The notes: a model not told the origin generated them from the sequence alone. Positions 43,605-53,924 are shown, counted from the stretch's first letter. The stretch is 64,000 bases of DNA from RUG334 sp045599645 (GCA_045599645.1 JAZRWI010000014.1:11444-75443); one strand, 5' to 3'. Made by a program: numbers and translations.

Positions 43605-45623
43605 ATGAAATGCTTTAATAGATTCCGGGCCAAGGACCCGGTTCTTGCCACTATCATTTCTATGGGAATGATCATGTCTGCCCAAGCAATTGCCGGCGCT
43701 CAGTCAAATGACTGGGAAGAAGTAGGTCCTGCGGCTCTTTCTGCTCAACAGCAGTTGATGTCAGCTCCACCACAGATTGGTGCAAATGTTTCAGGGCAGG
43801 TTAGTTATAGACCTCCTGTTGAAAGACCAGTAGTTGCAGCAGCAAATACTGAAATCCAGAATGAATATACTGTTCAGGCTGGTGATACCCTTCCAAAGAT
43901 TGCTATGAAGATTTATGGCGATCCTAATCGTTGGCAGGATTTAATGGTTTTGAACAACATTGATAATGGTAACAGAATCTATGTTGGTCAGAAACTTATC
44001 ACTGTTGCTAGTAACAATATTATTGCTGAAGAAGCACCTGTTGCTGAACATGAAATTGCAGAAATGCCAGAAGAATCAGAATCAGCAGACGCTAGCTTCT
44101 ACGGTGTTGGCAGCGATGGTACTTACACTGTAAAGAAGGGTGATACTCTTGGAAAGATTGCTAAACAGCTTTTGGGCTCTACTTCTAAGTGGCAGAAGAT
44201 TGCTAAGGCTAATCCAGGCATTGATCCAAATAAACTTCAGGTTGGCGATGTTCTCGTAATTCCAGGCGCTAAGAAATCATCTAGTTCTGTTGTTTCAGCT
44301 CAGCCAATTGGTGTAAGCCATGTTGAAGAAAGAGCAATCAGCGCTCAGCCATGGCAGATGGCAGCTGCTAATGCTCAGCCAGTAAATAATATGGGCTATA
44401 ACAATTATGGTTATGCCCAGAATGAACCAGCTATTGTTAGCGATCCATCATTCGATCCAAACGCTGCAGGCATTGTTGCTCCACCTCCGCCACCAATGGC
44501 TTATGGTAACTTCAATGCTCCTCAGGCACCGGTTCCACCGGCACCGCCTGCTCCACCAGCTTATCAACCAAATAATGTTCCTGTTTACAGTTCTGACAAT
44601 TTTGCTCCACCACCAGCTCCTCAGGTTGGCTGTGATTGTGATACTGTTCCTGGTGCTGTAGTTCCGGTTCAGACAACTGAAAATCATGTAATTTCTGATC
44701 AGCCCGTTGCTACTCATAAGTATGAACTCTACAGAGAAGAAAAGTATCGTTTGCCAGATGAATTGAAGGCAACTGATTTCGATCCTTACTTCACAAATGT
44801 TAATGGTTACCGTGGCTTATTTAACACCGAAAGCGCTTTGATCCCATATCTTCCAACATGGAATATTGGTTTCAGTTATAAGCATGACAACCTTAAATAC
44901 TTTAACGGTGAAAAGGATATTATAGATGGTAGCGCTAATAAGTATATGTTGAACCTTAACTATACTGGCCACAAGTTCTTCGCTGGCATCACTGTTCCAT
45001 ATCAGACCTGGGAAGAAGGTGTTAACGGCGGTAAGAAGGCCGAACTTAGCGGTATGCATGATACTTCTGTTAAGGTTGGTTATCAGGTTTGGAAGAATTT
45101 CGAAGGCACTCACGCAGTAACACTTCACCTTGAAGGAAAGATTTCCGGTGGCAACTACCATTCTCCAATTGTTAACCAGTATGGCTTCAGTGATGGCAGA
45201 AAGAGTAAAGAAAGTGCTGCTCCAAGATTTACAGCAAATGGGCCTGCCGGTGCTTACGAAGGTTCCTGGGTTGAATTCGGCGGTGCTTATTCTGGTGTGT
45301 TGAACGATAAATGGGCAAGTCACTTGAATCTAGCATTTGCTAACAACTCAAAGGATGATATTACTAAGATTGAAGTAAGAGCCGGTACTGATTATCGTGT
45401 AAATCGTAACTTCGCACTTGTTGGTGAAATTTGTGCCGAAAACTACCAGGCTCCATCAGATATTTATGGCGGCAATGGTATGAATGCAGATCTTACTCTC
45501 GGCTTCATGGTATTTAATGATGAATGGCAGGCCAATCTCGGCTTCCCAATCAATATTAAACATGAATGGGGCACTGAAAGTGACTTCAGCGTAATTGCCG
45601 GCATTAACCACCGTTGGGATTAA
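43605..45623 (+). CDS. LysM outer-membrane protein with predicted beta-barrel
   Basis: A 672-residue secreted protein. The signal peptide ends near AIAGA (about residue 32). Two LysM domains bind peptidoglycan: residues 86-133 (YTVQAGDTLPKIAMKIYG) and 172-215 (YTVKKGDTLGKIAKQLLG). A Gln/Pro/Ala-rich linker with proline runs spans 230-345. The last 300 residues look like an outer-membrane beta-barrel (alternating aromatic/hydrophobic strands, e.g. WNIGFSYKHDNLKYF), ending in WD. It may tie the outer membrane to the wall, similar in role to OmpA. A terminator follows directly. Confidence 0.8.
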   Translation: MKCFNRFRAKDPVLATIISMGMIMSAQAIAGAQSNDWEEVGPAALSAQQQLMSAPPQIGANVSGQVSYRPPVERPVVAAANTEIQNEYTVQAGDTLPKIAMKIYGDPNRWQDLMVLNNIDNGNRIYVGQKLITVASNNIIAEEAPVAEHEIAEMPEESESADASFYGVGSDGTYTVKKGDTLGKIAKQLLGSTSKWQKIAKANPGIDPNKLQVGDVLVIPGAKKSSSSVVSAQPIGVSHVEERAISAQPWQMAAANAQPVNNMGYNNYGYAQNEPAIVSDPSFDPNAAGIVAPPPPPMAYGNFNAPQAPVPPAPPAPPAYQPNNVPVYSSDNFAPPPAPQVGCDCDTVPGAVVPVQTTENHVISDQPVATHKYELYREEKYRLPDELKATDFDPYFTNVNGYRGLFNTESALIPYLPTWNIGFSYKHDNLKYFNGEKDIIDGSANKYMLNLNYTGHKFFAGITVPYQTWEEGVNGGKKAELSGMHDTSVKVGYQVWKNFEGTHAVTLHLEGKISGGNYHSPIVNQYGFSDGRKSKESAAPRFTANGPAGAYEGSWVEFGGAYSGVLNDKWASHLNLAFANNSKDDITKIEVRAGTDYRVNRNFALVGEICAENYQAPSDIYGGNGMNADLTLGFMVFNDEWQANLGFPINIKHEWGTESDFSVIAGINHRWD

Positions 45624-45647
45624 TTTCTAACTTAATATAAATTAATT

Positions 45648-45680
45648 AAAAAGCTGCTCAAAAAGTGAGCAGCTTTTTTG
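45648..45680 (+). terminator. Intrinsic terminator of the LysM protein gene
   Basis: A 13-bp perfect stem (45648-45660 with 45666-45678) with a five-base loop and T-run. A-rich on the upstream side, so possibly bidirectional. Confidence 0.92.
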
Positions 45681-45844
45681 TGTACAATAAATTTTGAAAA
45701 AAATATAAATTAACCCTTGCGGGAATGAATTTTTTATGTTATAAATTATTCAGTAACGAATTGCATGGTGTTCAAAATTTAAACACTAAGCAATATAATA
45801 TAGTTTGGCTCGATAAGTATATAGTAAACAGTAAGGAGCATGGA

Positions 45845-46906
45845 ATGCGTAAGTCACTTTCATTAGCCGCAATTGCAATGTTATCACTCGTAGCTATGTC
45901 TACACCAGCTACAGCTGCAACTAAAGATTTTAGCGATCAGCTTGATTCAATCAAAGACGAACAGCTTCGCAGAACTCTTAGCAACAGCATCGCTATTGGT
46001 TTGATTTCTACCGACGAAGAACTTCAGGCTGCTATTTCTCAGGCAATCGATTCACAAGAAGAAGACAACATGATTTCTTATGAAGTAAGCCGCAAGAAGC
46101 CGAAGAATGGTAACAAACCAAACAACAATAAACCAAAACCAAATAACAATAACGGCAATGGTGGCGGAAATTCCGCTCTTGCTCAGAAGATTACACAGCT
46201 TTCAAAGAACCTCTATGCTCTTGATCAGAAGGCTTCTGTAAAGGTTCAGAAGAATGAAGGCCGCAGCGGCGCTACTAAGTTGTTCAAGGATATCACAACT
46301 CCAATCCCAGCAGCTTACGATAGATGCATTAAGCTTTGCAACCTCTTTGACCCACACACTAACACTCCAGAAATGGGCCAGCACAAGAAAGCAATTTCTG
46401 AATTCTTCCATTCAATCGAAAACGATCCATGTGTTCAGGAAGCTCTCAAAGTAACAAATACTAGCATCGACGATATGATGAACAACTGGTTTGGTGCTGG
46501 TGCTGGTTTCGAACATGTTATCGCTGGCGAAATTAAGGGCACTAAGGTTTCTGGTTATCACTGGTGGTATAGATACTACACTGACGAACGCAATGGTCAT
46601 GTAGAATACATCAATTCAGTTGAAGCTATCGGTAATCCAAGAATGTATACTGGTTCTTACACTTGGGATCCAGACGGAAACGGTCCTCTCCCAACTTGCA
46701 AGAAGCCAAAGGGAGGTTTCACTCTCCAGCATTCACCAATGGTTCTCCTTGCTCTCGGTCACATCGCAATCGAAACCTGCCGTGCTAATGGTAGCGTTCC
46801 AGGTTCTTTGACCTTCAAGGCTGACGTAAATGGCGAAAGCTTCACTTGGCAGCTTTACACTATGAACGGCACTATCCGCTCACTCTATCCAATGGCTAAT
46901 CGCTAA
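45845..46906 (+). CDS. Secreted protein of unknown function
   Basis: A 353-residue protein with a clear signal peptide (MRKSLSLAAIAMLSLVAMST, cleavage probably after ATAA or near residue 25). An Asn/Lys/Pro/Gly-rich low-complexity linker lies at about 85-115 (NKPNNNKPKPNNNNGNGGG). The C-terminal domain of about 230 residues, including GYHWWYRYYTDERNGHVEYI and SYTWDPDGNGP, is not recognised. ATG 45845 is chosen over an upstream in-frame start at 45725 because it has AAGGAG seven bases before and begins the signal peptide. It may be abundant, judging from the strong RBS, a strong terminator and regular codon use (inference). Confidence 0.8.
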   Translation: MRKSLSLAAIAMLSLVAMSTPATAATKDFSDQLDSIKDEQLRRTLSNSIAIGLISTDEELQAAISQAIDSQEEDNMISYEVSRKKPKNGNKPNNNKPKPNNNNGNGGGNSALAQKITQLSKNLYALDQKASVKVQKNEGRSGATKLFKDITTPIPAAYDRCIKLCNLFDPHTNTPEMGQHKKAISEFFHSIENDPCVQEALKVTNTSIDDMMNNWFGAGAGFEHVIAGEIKGTKVSGYHWWYRYYTDERNGHVEYINSVEAIGNPRMYTGSYTWDPDGNGPLPTCKKPKGGFTLQHSPMVLLALGHIAIETCRANGSVPGSLTFKADVNGESFTWQLYTMNGTIRSLYPMANR

Positions 46907-46916
46907 TTGAGATTTT

Positions 46917-46947
46917 AAAAAGACCTGCAGAAATGCAGGTCTTTTTT
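46917..46947 (+). terminator. Intrinsic terminator of the secreted protein gene
   Basis: A 13-bp perfect stem (46917-46929 with 46934-46946) around a GAAA tetraloop, followed by a T-run. Confidence 0.93.
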
Positions 46948-47053
46948 TATGCTTATTTCTTAAATTGTTTGGAAATTTTAATAAATAGACTTTTACAAAC
47001 CTTAATATTATGATAAGTTTAATGTAATATTGTTTTCTTTATGAGGAATTTTG

Positions 47054-50000
47054 ATGAATCGGTCACCCTATGAGCTTATAAGCAGCAACGACGAAACCTT
47101 ATGGCATGAAGGTCTGGAGGCACTTGTTGCAGAGCACAGTGAAAAATCCTGTGATGCAATAATTCAAATGCTGAGTGACCGTTCCTGGCATAAGCGTGAA
47201 ACTGCTGCAAAAGCTTTATTTGACTGGGGCGAAGGTCTGTCAGATATTCTTGAAAAAAAAGTTTCTGAACAGAACATAGACCAATATTATTGGATTCTTA
47301 ATATTCTTGGTCATATTGGTGACCAAAAATCTGTTGCAATTCTAAAACGCGGATTACAGAACAAGGACGCAGAATTACGTAGCTATGCGGTAAGAGGACT
47401 CGGTTATAAAAAGAGCATTGATAATGCAAGAATTTTGTATCCTATGCTGAATGATGTCAATTGGAGCATAAGAAAGCTTGTTTTTGAACAGCTTCTTTCT
47501 TTCGATCAACTAATTCTTGATGATTTAAGAAAAATTATTCTTACTCCTTCTAAAATTCCGAATCATAGTGTAATTGCATTATTCGTAAAAATTGGTAAGG
47601 ATAATATTTTATCAGAATTAAGCCATTTTTATAAGGAAGGCAATTTTGCTTTAAGATTCTCTATATTGAATGCACTAGGTGAATTAGGAACCTCTAGAGC
47701 AATAGATTATTTGATAGCTGGTTTAGCAGACCGCTCATGGGCTATTAGAAGATTAGCCGCAGAACAACTATCAAAATTAGGACCAAAAGCATTTGATCAG
47801 CTTTCTGCTAGTTTTGGCAGGGTAGACTCACTTATTAGATATGATATTGTTAAAATTATAGTGAATCTTATTGGCGAAAAAGCCATGCCTTTATTGAAAA
47901 GATTATTAAGCGCTCCTGATCAGGAATTAAGAATGATGGCTATAGAAAATTTATCTAAGCTGCGCTCTGATATTGCTGTTCAGGAGATTATACGCTGCTT
48001 AGCTGATTCTGATAGAATCGTATCTGACTTTGCTGCAGATTGTTTAACCAAAAAGCATAATTTAAATTTAGATTTACTTTTGAATATATTAAATACGGAA
48101 GATGAAAACCTTAGATTCCAGGTAATTAAAATTATTGGTTCTATAGGTGGATTAGCTTTTATCCCTATAATTAGAATTCTTGAAAAGGGAAATAAACAGG
48201 AAAGATTATTCCTCTTAGGAGTTCTTCAGAAAATAGCCCCGGATCAAAAAGTAATCGATATTCTTATTAAATTGCTTGGTGATGAAAATTGGCCGGTTAG
48301 AAATGCAGCCTCAAATTGTCTTGTAAACTACGGTGAAGCTTCAGTTACTTCCATTGTCAGAGTTTTAAATGACCCATCTGAAGATATAAGATTCTGGGCA
48401 AGAAAATCATTAGTAATGATTGGTCCAAAAGCAGTTAGGGTATTGATTCAGATAATGGATGATGGAACAGAACCTGCATTGATACCTCATATAGTATCTG
48501 CCTTGCTTTCAATGAACAATCCTGAAGCTGTTCCTGCTGTAATCAAGTTCCTTGAAAACAGTGATGAATATAGAATTGAAAATGTATTTAATTCTATGCC
48601 TGAGGTTACTTCTAAGGATGTTGTTAATACTGTTTTGAATCTTCTTACTCATCCAGATGAAAAGGTTTCTAAGTGGCTTTCATATATTCTTAGAAAAGCT
48701 GATGCACCTCAGCTGCATAGAACAGTTTTCCTTGGATTCAGCCATTCAAATGAAAAGGTTAGATATTATGTTTCTGAAGCTATAGCTGAATGGCGGTTCA
48801 TGTCTGATAGTGATTTAAAGGTTATTTGTAGACAGCTACAGGTAGAAAAGAATGTAAAAAATTTGCATTCTCTTGTTTCTTGTCTCTCAAAGCATCCTTC
48901 AGCAATATCTGTAAGCTCTGTTGAAGAATTCCTCCAGCATTGCCCAGCATCAACAATGCTTGATTTAATGCTGGAAGCTTCAAGCCATGATTCACCAGAA
49001 TTTGCTGAAATGCTTAAGGTTACCTTAGAAAAGCGTTCAGATTTAATAACAATCGAAGATTCTGACAGGGTTGGTAAGATTCTTGGTAATCTTTATAAAA
49101 CAAATCCTGATGGTCTTATTAAAGGACTTCAGTCTAACAGCAAGGCTTATAGACTTTGTTGTGTCATTGCTCTTGATTCATTCAACGATAGAAAGATTGC
49201 TTTCGATGTCATGGAAAATATTCTTGATAATGAAGACCAGGAAATTATTAAGAAAATTGTTAAAGTTCTCGCCAAGTATTTCTTCTATGATGATTTCCGC
49301 CTGAAGGGTGCTTTAACAGATTTCTTCCTTGATATAGGAAAGCTTATAACAGAACCATTAACTGAATATATCCAGACATTGGAAAACGAAATAGATAAAA
49401 AAGCTCTTGTTGATATGATTGAAAGTGTTGGTGGAACTGTTTCTGCCGATGCATTGCTTGGTAAAGGCCAGCATAAAGTCATGCTTTCTGACAATCATCT
49501 TGATGAGGTTCTTGAAAAGCGCAGAATGGCTCTGGAAGAACTTGAAAAATACGATGAACTTATTAAAGAAAGTCACACTAAAGAACTTTCAGTCATGTTC
49601 ACAGATGTTAAAGGTTTCACTGCCTTCAGCTCCAAGGCATCCTTGTCTGAAGTCATGTCAATGCTTAAGCAGCATGATGAAATTTTGCAACCGGTATTTG
49701 AAAAGTTCGGTGGCGAAGCACTTAAGAAGATTGGTGACGCCTTCCTTGTTGTATTTGAAAATCACAACAATGCACTGCTTGCTGCTATGGAAATTCAGAA
49801 CAAGCTGGTAGAATACAACAATACAGCACCACAGGAACGTAAACTGGCTGTAAGAATTACAATCAATACCGGTTCAGTAATCAGAACTGAAAATGACGTA
49901 ATGGGCGACCCGGTAAATCTTGCTTCCAGACTTGAAGGTATTACTGATGCATTTGAAATTGTTATAAGTGAATTTACTTATGAAAAGATTGATAAGAGCA

Positions 50001-50083
50001 TATTCACTCTTGAACCCAATGGCGCTCATGAATTTAAGGGTATCAGCAGACCTATTGACACATACAAGGTTAGCTGGAAATAA
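47054..50083 (+). CDS. HEAT-repeat protein with C-terminal class III adenylate cyclase
   Basis: A 1009-residue cytoplasmic protein. Residues 1-830 are tandem HEAT repeats (e.g. SWHKRETAAKALFDWG, SWAIRRLAAEQLSKLG, NWPVRNAASNCLVNYG). Residues 845-1008 form a class III cyclase domain. Both metal aspartates are visible (MFTDVKGFT, KKIGDAFLVV). The lysine in EALKKIGD and the aspartate in MGDPVNLASRLE fit adenylate rather than guanylate specificity, and the Asn and Arg of NLASRLE fit transition-state binding, so an active ATP cyclase is predicted. ATG 47054 follows a TTG at 47051 and has GAGGAA upstream. It is followed by a HEAT-PilT protein 21 bases on, suggesting one cAMP/motility module. Confidence 0.9.
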   Translation: MNRSPYELISSNDETLWHEGLEALVAEHSEKSCDAIIQMLSDRSWHKRETAAKALFDWGEGLSDILEKKVSEQNIDQYYWILNILGHIGDQKSVAILKRGLQNKDAELRSYAVRGLGYKKSIDNARILYPMLNDVNWSIRKLVFEQLLSFDQLILDDLRKIILTPSKIPNHSVIALFVKIGKDNILSELSHFYKEGNFALRFSILNALGELGTSRAIDYLIAGLADRSWAIRRLAAEQLSKLGPKAFDQLSASFGRVDSLIRYDIVKIIVNLIGEKAMPLLKRLLSAPDQELRMMAIENLSKLRSDIAVQEIIRCLADSDRIVSDFAADCLTKKHNLNLDLLLNILNTEDENLRFQVIKIIGSIGGLAFIPIIRILEKGNKQERLFLLGVLQKIAPDQKVIDILIKLLGDENWPVRNAASNCLVNYGEASVTSIVRVLNDPSEDIRFWARKSLVMIGPKAVRVLIQIMDDGTEPALIPHIVSALLSMNNPEAVPAVIKFLENSDEYRIENVFNSMPEVTSKDVVNTVLNLLTHPDEKVSKWLSYILRKADAPQLHRTVFLGFSHSNEKVRYYVSEAIAEWRFMSDSDLKVICRQLQVEKNVKNLHSLVSCLSKHPSAISVSSVEEFLQHCPASTMLDLMLEASSHDSPEFAEMLKVTLEKRSDLITIEDSDRVGKILGNLYKTNPDGLIKGLQSNSKAYRLCCVIALDSFNDRKIAFDVMENILDNEDQEIIKKIVKVLAKYFFYDDFRLKGALTDFFLDIGKLITEPLTEYIQTLENEIDKKALVDMIESVGGTVSADALLGKGQHKVMLSDNHLDEVLEKRRMALEELEKYDELIKESHTKELSVMFTDVKGFTAFSSKASLSEVMSMLKQHDEILQPVFEKFGGEALKKIGDAFLVVFENHNNALLAAMEIQNKLVEYNNTAPQERKLAVRITINTGSVIRTENDVMGDPVNLASRLEGITDAFEIVISEFTYEKIDKSIFTLEPNGAHEFKGISRPIDTYKVSWK

Positions 50084-50104
50084 GTAGGAATGTAGGAAAC
50101 AGTT

Positions 50105-52867
50105 ATGATAGAGGAAATATTAGTCAGTTTACAGGATAAGCTTAGAAGCTCAGACTTCCTTGATAATGATTCTGCTCTGGATAAGCTTAGTTCCTTATTG
50201 CAGTCTCAAAGCTCAGACAAGCAGCGAAAAATTATTGCGAATGTGCTTCCAATTGCTTTGGCCTGCAAGCATGAAAACATTCAGAAAAAGACTGTTCAGA
50301 TTGTAATTAACTATCCGACTATACTTAAAGACATTCTTCCTTCTCTTACTATTGCTACTGATACCACAGTAAGATTCTGGGCATATTTTATTTCAATAGA
50401 ACTTGGTTTTAAGAACCAGGACGACCTGATTGCCATTCTCAATAGTAAAGAAAGCGATGAAATCAGAAGAATAGCTATTGATGCGCTTTCCAAAAAGCCT
50501 GATAGAAAAGTCATTATAGTTCTTCTTGAAAAAATAAGTGACCCAAGCTGGATTGTTAGAAAACAGGCTAAGAGATCCCTTATTGGTATGGGTGATTCCA
50601 TTTACCAGATTATTCAGGAATATTTTCAGACCTGTTCAAGCGCACAGAAATATGAATGTATCAAGATTATTCCTCTGATTCTTCGTGAAAAAGCCTTCAC
50701 GCTTTTCCAGCGAATGTTGGAAGCTGACAAAAATGGTGTGTTCAAACCGTATATTTGCGCCGGTTTTGGGGAAATAAGAAACGAACTTTCTATGAAGGTT
50801 CTTCTTTCACTGCTCGACGATGATTCCTTGATTGTTCGTCAGGAAGCAATAAAAGCTCTTGTAAACTGGGGTAAAGACGTTGTAAACGGTGCTCTTTCAA
50901 TTTTCCCGACTGCTAGTAAAGAAACAAGACTTTGCCTGATGCAACTCCTTGGTAAAGTGCTTGGCTTAGAAGTTATTAATTTTGTTAAGGAATGCTTCGG
51001 CACTCTGAATCAGGATAGCAAATACATGCTTCTTACTGCTTTAGGTGAAGTGCGAGACCCGAAGGTTATTCCAGAATTGTTGCCGTTCCTGAAGGATGAT
51101 TCTATTTTCATCCAGGACTATACAAAGAATATTCTTATTAAGCTTGGGGTTCATGCCGTTGATCCGTTGCTTGCCAAACTTGATTCAGATGATGAATTGT
51201 TGACCATTCAGATATTGCAGGTAATTGGAACAATTGGTTCAAAGGAAGCATTACGACCTTTGTTGTTCCTGATTGATAACTCTAAGAAGACTTTAATCAG
51301 AACATGCGCTATCGAAGCTATTTCTAAGCTTCAGAAATTTGACCTTATTGCTGGTATGCTTCTTTTGAAACTCGACGATAAAGATATTTCAATCAGGCAT
51401 ACTATTGTTGAAAATCTTTCAAAGCATCCTAGAAAGGCTTTCTTAAAAGAACTTGTTATGTCATGCTTTGACAGGAATGCTGATGTCTCCTGGTGGTCCA
51501 GAGAAATATTCAAACGACGTGATTATCCTGGAATACCATCCTTCCTGCAGTTGTATGATAGTTCAACGGATGTTGAACGTGAAAGAATAATTGCTTTGGC
51601 ATCAAAGCTTTCTACAGACCAGTTTGATTTGATACTTCAGAAGGCTCCTGTTACAATGGATTCTTTGAAGCCTGAAAGCGTTGAAAACAAGGTTCTTAGA
51701 CGTAAATACGCTAAAGAAAATATTAGCGACATGAAAGAGCTTCTTTACTATTTGCAGGATGAACATGGTTCAGACTTACATCTATCAATCGGTGTTCCAC
51801 CAAGCATAAGAGTTCACGGTGAATTAATCAGAACTACATTTGAAATCATTACTCCGGAAAAGAGTAGATTCCTTCTTTTCTCTTTAATGAATGATGCCCA
51901 AAAGAAAGAATTCAACGAAAAGATGGAATTGGACTTCTCTTACGAAATACCTGATTGTGCTCGTTTCCGTGCCAACGTATTCATGCAGAAGAACGGTATG
52001 GCTGGTGTTTTCCGTATTATTCCAAACTCAGTTCCATCCTTCAATGAAATTGGTATCGATACCAATGTTTTGGAAAAAATGTGTAACAATAAATCTGGTC
52101 TGATACTTGTTACTGGTGCAACTGGTTCAGGTAAGTCCACAACTCTTGCTTCTATGATTGACTACATCAATAGAACAAGATACGACCATATTATTACAAT
52201 TGAAGACCCGATTGAATTTGTTCACCCGCATAAGAGAAGCGTTGTTTCTCAGCGCGAACTAGGTTCGAATACGTTATCCTTCTCTAATGCGCTGCGTTCA
52301 GCTTTGCGTGAAGACCCTGACGTTATACTCGTTGGTGAAATGCGTGACATTGAAACCATGAAGCTTGCTATTGCAGCCTCTGAAACTGGTCACCTTGTAT
52401 TCTCAACCCTGCATACTAACTCAGCCTATGAATCAATTAACCGCATTGTAGGCTCATTCCCTGGTGACGTTCAGCAGACTATTAGAATGCAGCTTTCAGC
52501 TAGTATCAGAGGTGTTATATCACAGAGGCTTATACCTGCATACATGGGGTCTGGCCGTGTTCTTGCTTATGAAGTTCTTCTTGGGTCAACTCCTGTTAAG
52601 CGTTGTATCAAGGAAGATAAGACAGACCAGATTATCTCTACAATGCAGACTAGCCGTGGTGAAGGCATGATTACTATGGATCAGTGCCTTGAAGACCTTG
52701 TTGTTGCAAAACGCATTACTTATGATGATGCCTTTAAGAATGCAGCGGATAAGAAGGATTTCCAGAAACGTCTTGAAAACAGAGTAGGTAAGGCTAATGT
52801 CGGTAGCTTCGGTATTAAGCCACTGCCACCTGAAGAACAGGAAGACAAAAAGCCTGTTAAGAAGTAA
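50105..52867 (+). CDS. HEAT-repeat protein with C-terminal PilT-type ATPase
   Basis: A 920-residue protein. Residues 1-530 are HEAT repeats (SWIVRKQAKRSLIGMG, SLIVRQEAIKALVNWG). From about 540, a PilT/PilU-type secretion ATPase follows: N-terminal domain (GSDLHLSIGVPPSIRVHGEL), Walker A GATGSGKSTT, Asp box IEDPIEFVH, Walker B DPDVILVGEMRD and His box HTNSAYESINRI. Such ATPases retract type IV pili. Fusion to HEAT repeats is unusual and suggests direct coupling of the motor to a partner protein. It lies immediately downstream of the HEAT-cyclase gene. No other pilus genes are in the window. Confidence 0.9.
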   Translation: MIEEILVSLQDKLRSSDFLDNDSALDKLSSLLQSQSSDKQRKIIANVLPIALACKHENIQKKTVQIVINYPTILKDILPSLTIATDTTVRFWAYFISIELGFKNQDDLIAILNSKESDEIRRIAIDALSKKPDRKVIIVLLEKISDPSWIVRKQAKRSLIGMGDSIYQIIQEYFQTCSSAQKYECIKIIPLILREKAFTLFQRMLEADKNGVFKPYICAGFGEIRNELSMKVLLSLLDDDSLIVRQEAIKALVNWGKDVVNGALSIFPTASKETRLCLMQLLGKVLGLEVINFVKECFGTLNQDSKYMLLTALGEVRDPKVIPELLPFLKDDSIFIQDYTKNILIKLGVHAVDPLLAKLDSDDELLTIQILQVIGTIGSKEALRPLLFLIDNSKKTLIRTCAIEAISKLQKFDLIAGMLLLKLDDKDISIRHTIVENLSKHPRKAFLKELVMSCFDRNADVSWWSREIFKRRDYPGIPSFLQLYDSSTDVERERIIALASKLSTDQFDLILQKAPVTMDSLKPESVENKVLRRKYAKENISDMKELLYYLQDEHGSDLHLSIGVPPSIRVHGELIRTTFEIITPEKSRFLLFSLMNDAQKKEFNEKMELDFSYEIPDCARFRANVFMQKNGMAGVFRIIPNSVPSFNEIGIDTNVLEKMCNNKSGLILVTGATGSGKSTTLASMIDYINRTRYDHIITIEDPIEFVHPHKRSVVSQRELGSNTLSFSNALRSALREDPDVILVGEMRDIETMKLAIAASETGHLVFSTLHTNSAYESINRIVGSFPGDVQQTIRMQLSASIRGVISQRLIPAYMGSGRVLAYEVLLGSTPVKRCIKEDKTDQIISTMQTSRGEGMITMDQCLEDLVVAKRITYDDAFKNAADKKDFQKRLENRVGKANVGSFGIKPLPPEEQEDKKPVKK

Positions 52868-52891
52868 TCGATTAACTTGCTCAATTGTGTG

Positions 52892-52933
52892 AAAGAAAAA
52901 GAATTGCAAAGATTATTGCAATTCTTTTTCTTT
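52892..52933. terminator. Bidirectional terminator between HEAT-PilT and the HTH gene
   Basis: An 18-bp perfect stem (52892-52909 with 52916-52933) with A-rich and T-rich ends. It lies between two converging genes; the last two bases overlap the stop codon of the minus-strand gene. Confidence 0.85.
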
Positions 52934-53627
52934 ATAAGCTACAAACTGATAGCCCGGAAGTTTGAAGCAATACCGGATTACAAGTCAGTAAAGAAGAAGC
53001 TCCGGAAGAATTTGAGCAGGCATATGACTGTATTGATATGTCACCTGCTGTTAGGGGAAGTTCTATCGAACGTTTAAGGCTTTCATCATTCATAGCTGCA
53101 AGTTCAAATATATTGTCGTCTATTAAGAATTTCTTAGCTGTAGCAAAATGCTTCTGGTTTCTTGCAACTCTTCTTAAAAACCACCAAACCAATGGAACGG
53201 CTATTATTAAACCGTCTGATTTGTTAACTATATTCGATATTTCTGACGCGCCTGTAGCATCGGTTAGCCATATAAGTAACGGTTCAAAATCAATTGCAAG
53301 CTTACCTGAACCAAAATTTTTCTTTGGATACTTTTCAAGCGTTGGCTCTTTTAGTATTCCTTTGAATAAACCTCTTGAGTTGGAAAATTTTTCTCGCCAG
53401 TAAGCTGAGGTGTCTGTAAATTCCTGGGAATACATTGCGCCTTTTCTTTGATTTAACCAGGTATCTATTTCTTCTTCAAGGAAGACAGTCTTCCTACCGG
53501 CATGGCGCGCCATGCTTGCAAACTCAGGCTTATGATTTGGTGAACTTGGGGATATCCAGGCCTGAATAGTATGACGTGATACGCGAAGCTTTTCTGCAAT
53601 TTCTACAAGAGTCAATATTTTTTCCAT
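52932..53627 (-). CDS. Excisionase/MerR-like helix-turn-helix protein
   Basis: A 231-residue protein. The first 60 residues form an excisionase-type winged helix (LTLVEIAEKLRVSRHTIQAWI, ARHAGRKTVFLEEEIDTWL). The remaining 170 residues, with a hydrophobic stretch (DGLIIAVPLVWWFLRRVARN), are not recognised. The tail is Ser/Cys-rich. Upstream lie three 10-base direct repeats (53715-53744), a likely operator. No integrase or transposase is next to it, so it is more likely a regulator of its own or of neighbouring genes than a phage excisionase. Confidence 0.65.
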   Translation of the reverse strand: MEKILTLVEIAEKLRVSRHTIQAWISPSSPNHKPEFASMARHAGRKTVFLEEEIDTWLNQRKGAMYSQEFTDTSAYWREKFSNSRGLFKGILKEPTLEKYPKKNFGSGKLAIDFEPLLIWLTDATGASEISNIVNKSDGLIIAVPLVWWFLRRVARNQKHFATAKKFLIDDNIFELAAMNDESLKRSIELPLTAGDISIQSYACSNSSGASSLLTCNPVLLQTSGLSVCSL

Positions 53628-53714
53628 AATTTCATTTTATCGTTTCTAACTACGTTTTTACTTTGAAAATTTCATTAATTATTACTTGAATTGTTTCTAA
53701 TATAACACCTTATT

Positions 53715-53744
53715 CAATATGTTGCAATATGTTACAATATTTAA
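53715..53744. promoter_or_regulatory. Three 10-bp direct repeats upstream of the HTH gene
   Basis: CAATATGTTG, CAATATGTTA and CAATATTTAA in tandem, one helical turn per unit. They lie 88-117 bases before the start codon of the HTH protein. The rest of the 53628-53924 gap is AT-rich with no gene seen. Confidence 0.6.
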
Positions 53745-53924
53745 GAATACGTTGAAAAGGTCTCTTTTTAAGCACCTTTTAGACAGTATGCTGATTTTTT
53801 GAAAGTCTTTATTGATGTGTACTTCCACTGTCGAAAAACTATGAAATATGCAATAGTAAAGGATAATGGGGTGGTATAAACCCTTTTGGGCTCATCAGTA
53901 CTTAGTTTTCTATTGTAAAAAAGT

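Noticed and set aside
52932..53627. Prophage or integrative element excisionase
   Set aside because: No integrase, phage structural gene or attachment-site repeat is nearby; the gene is between housekeeping and motor genes.
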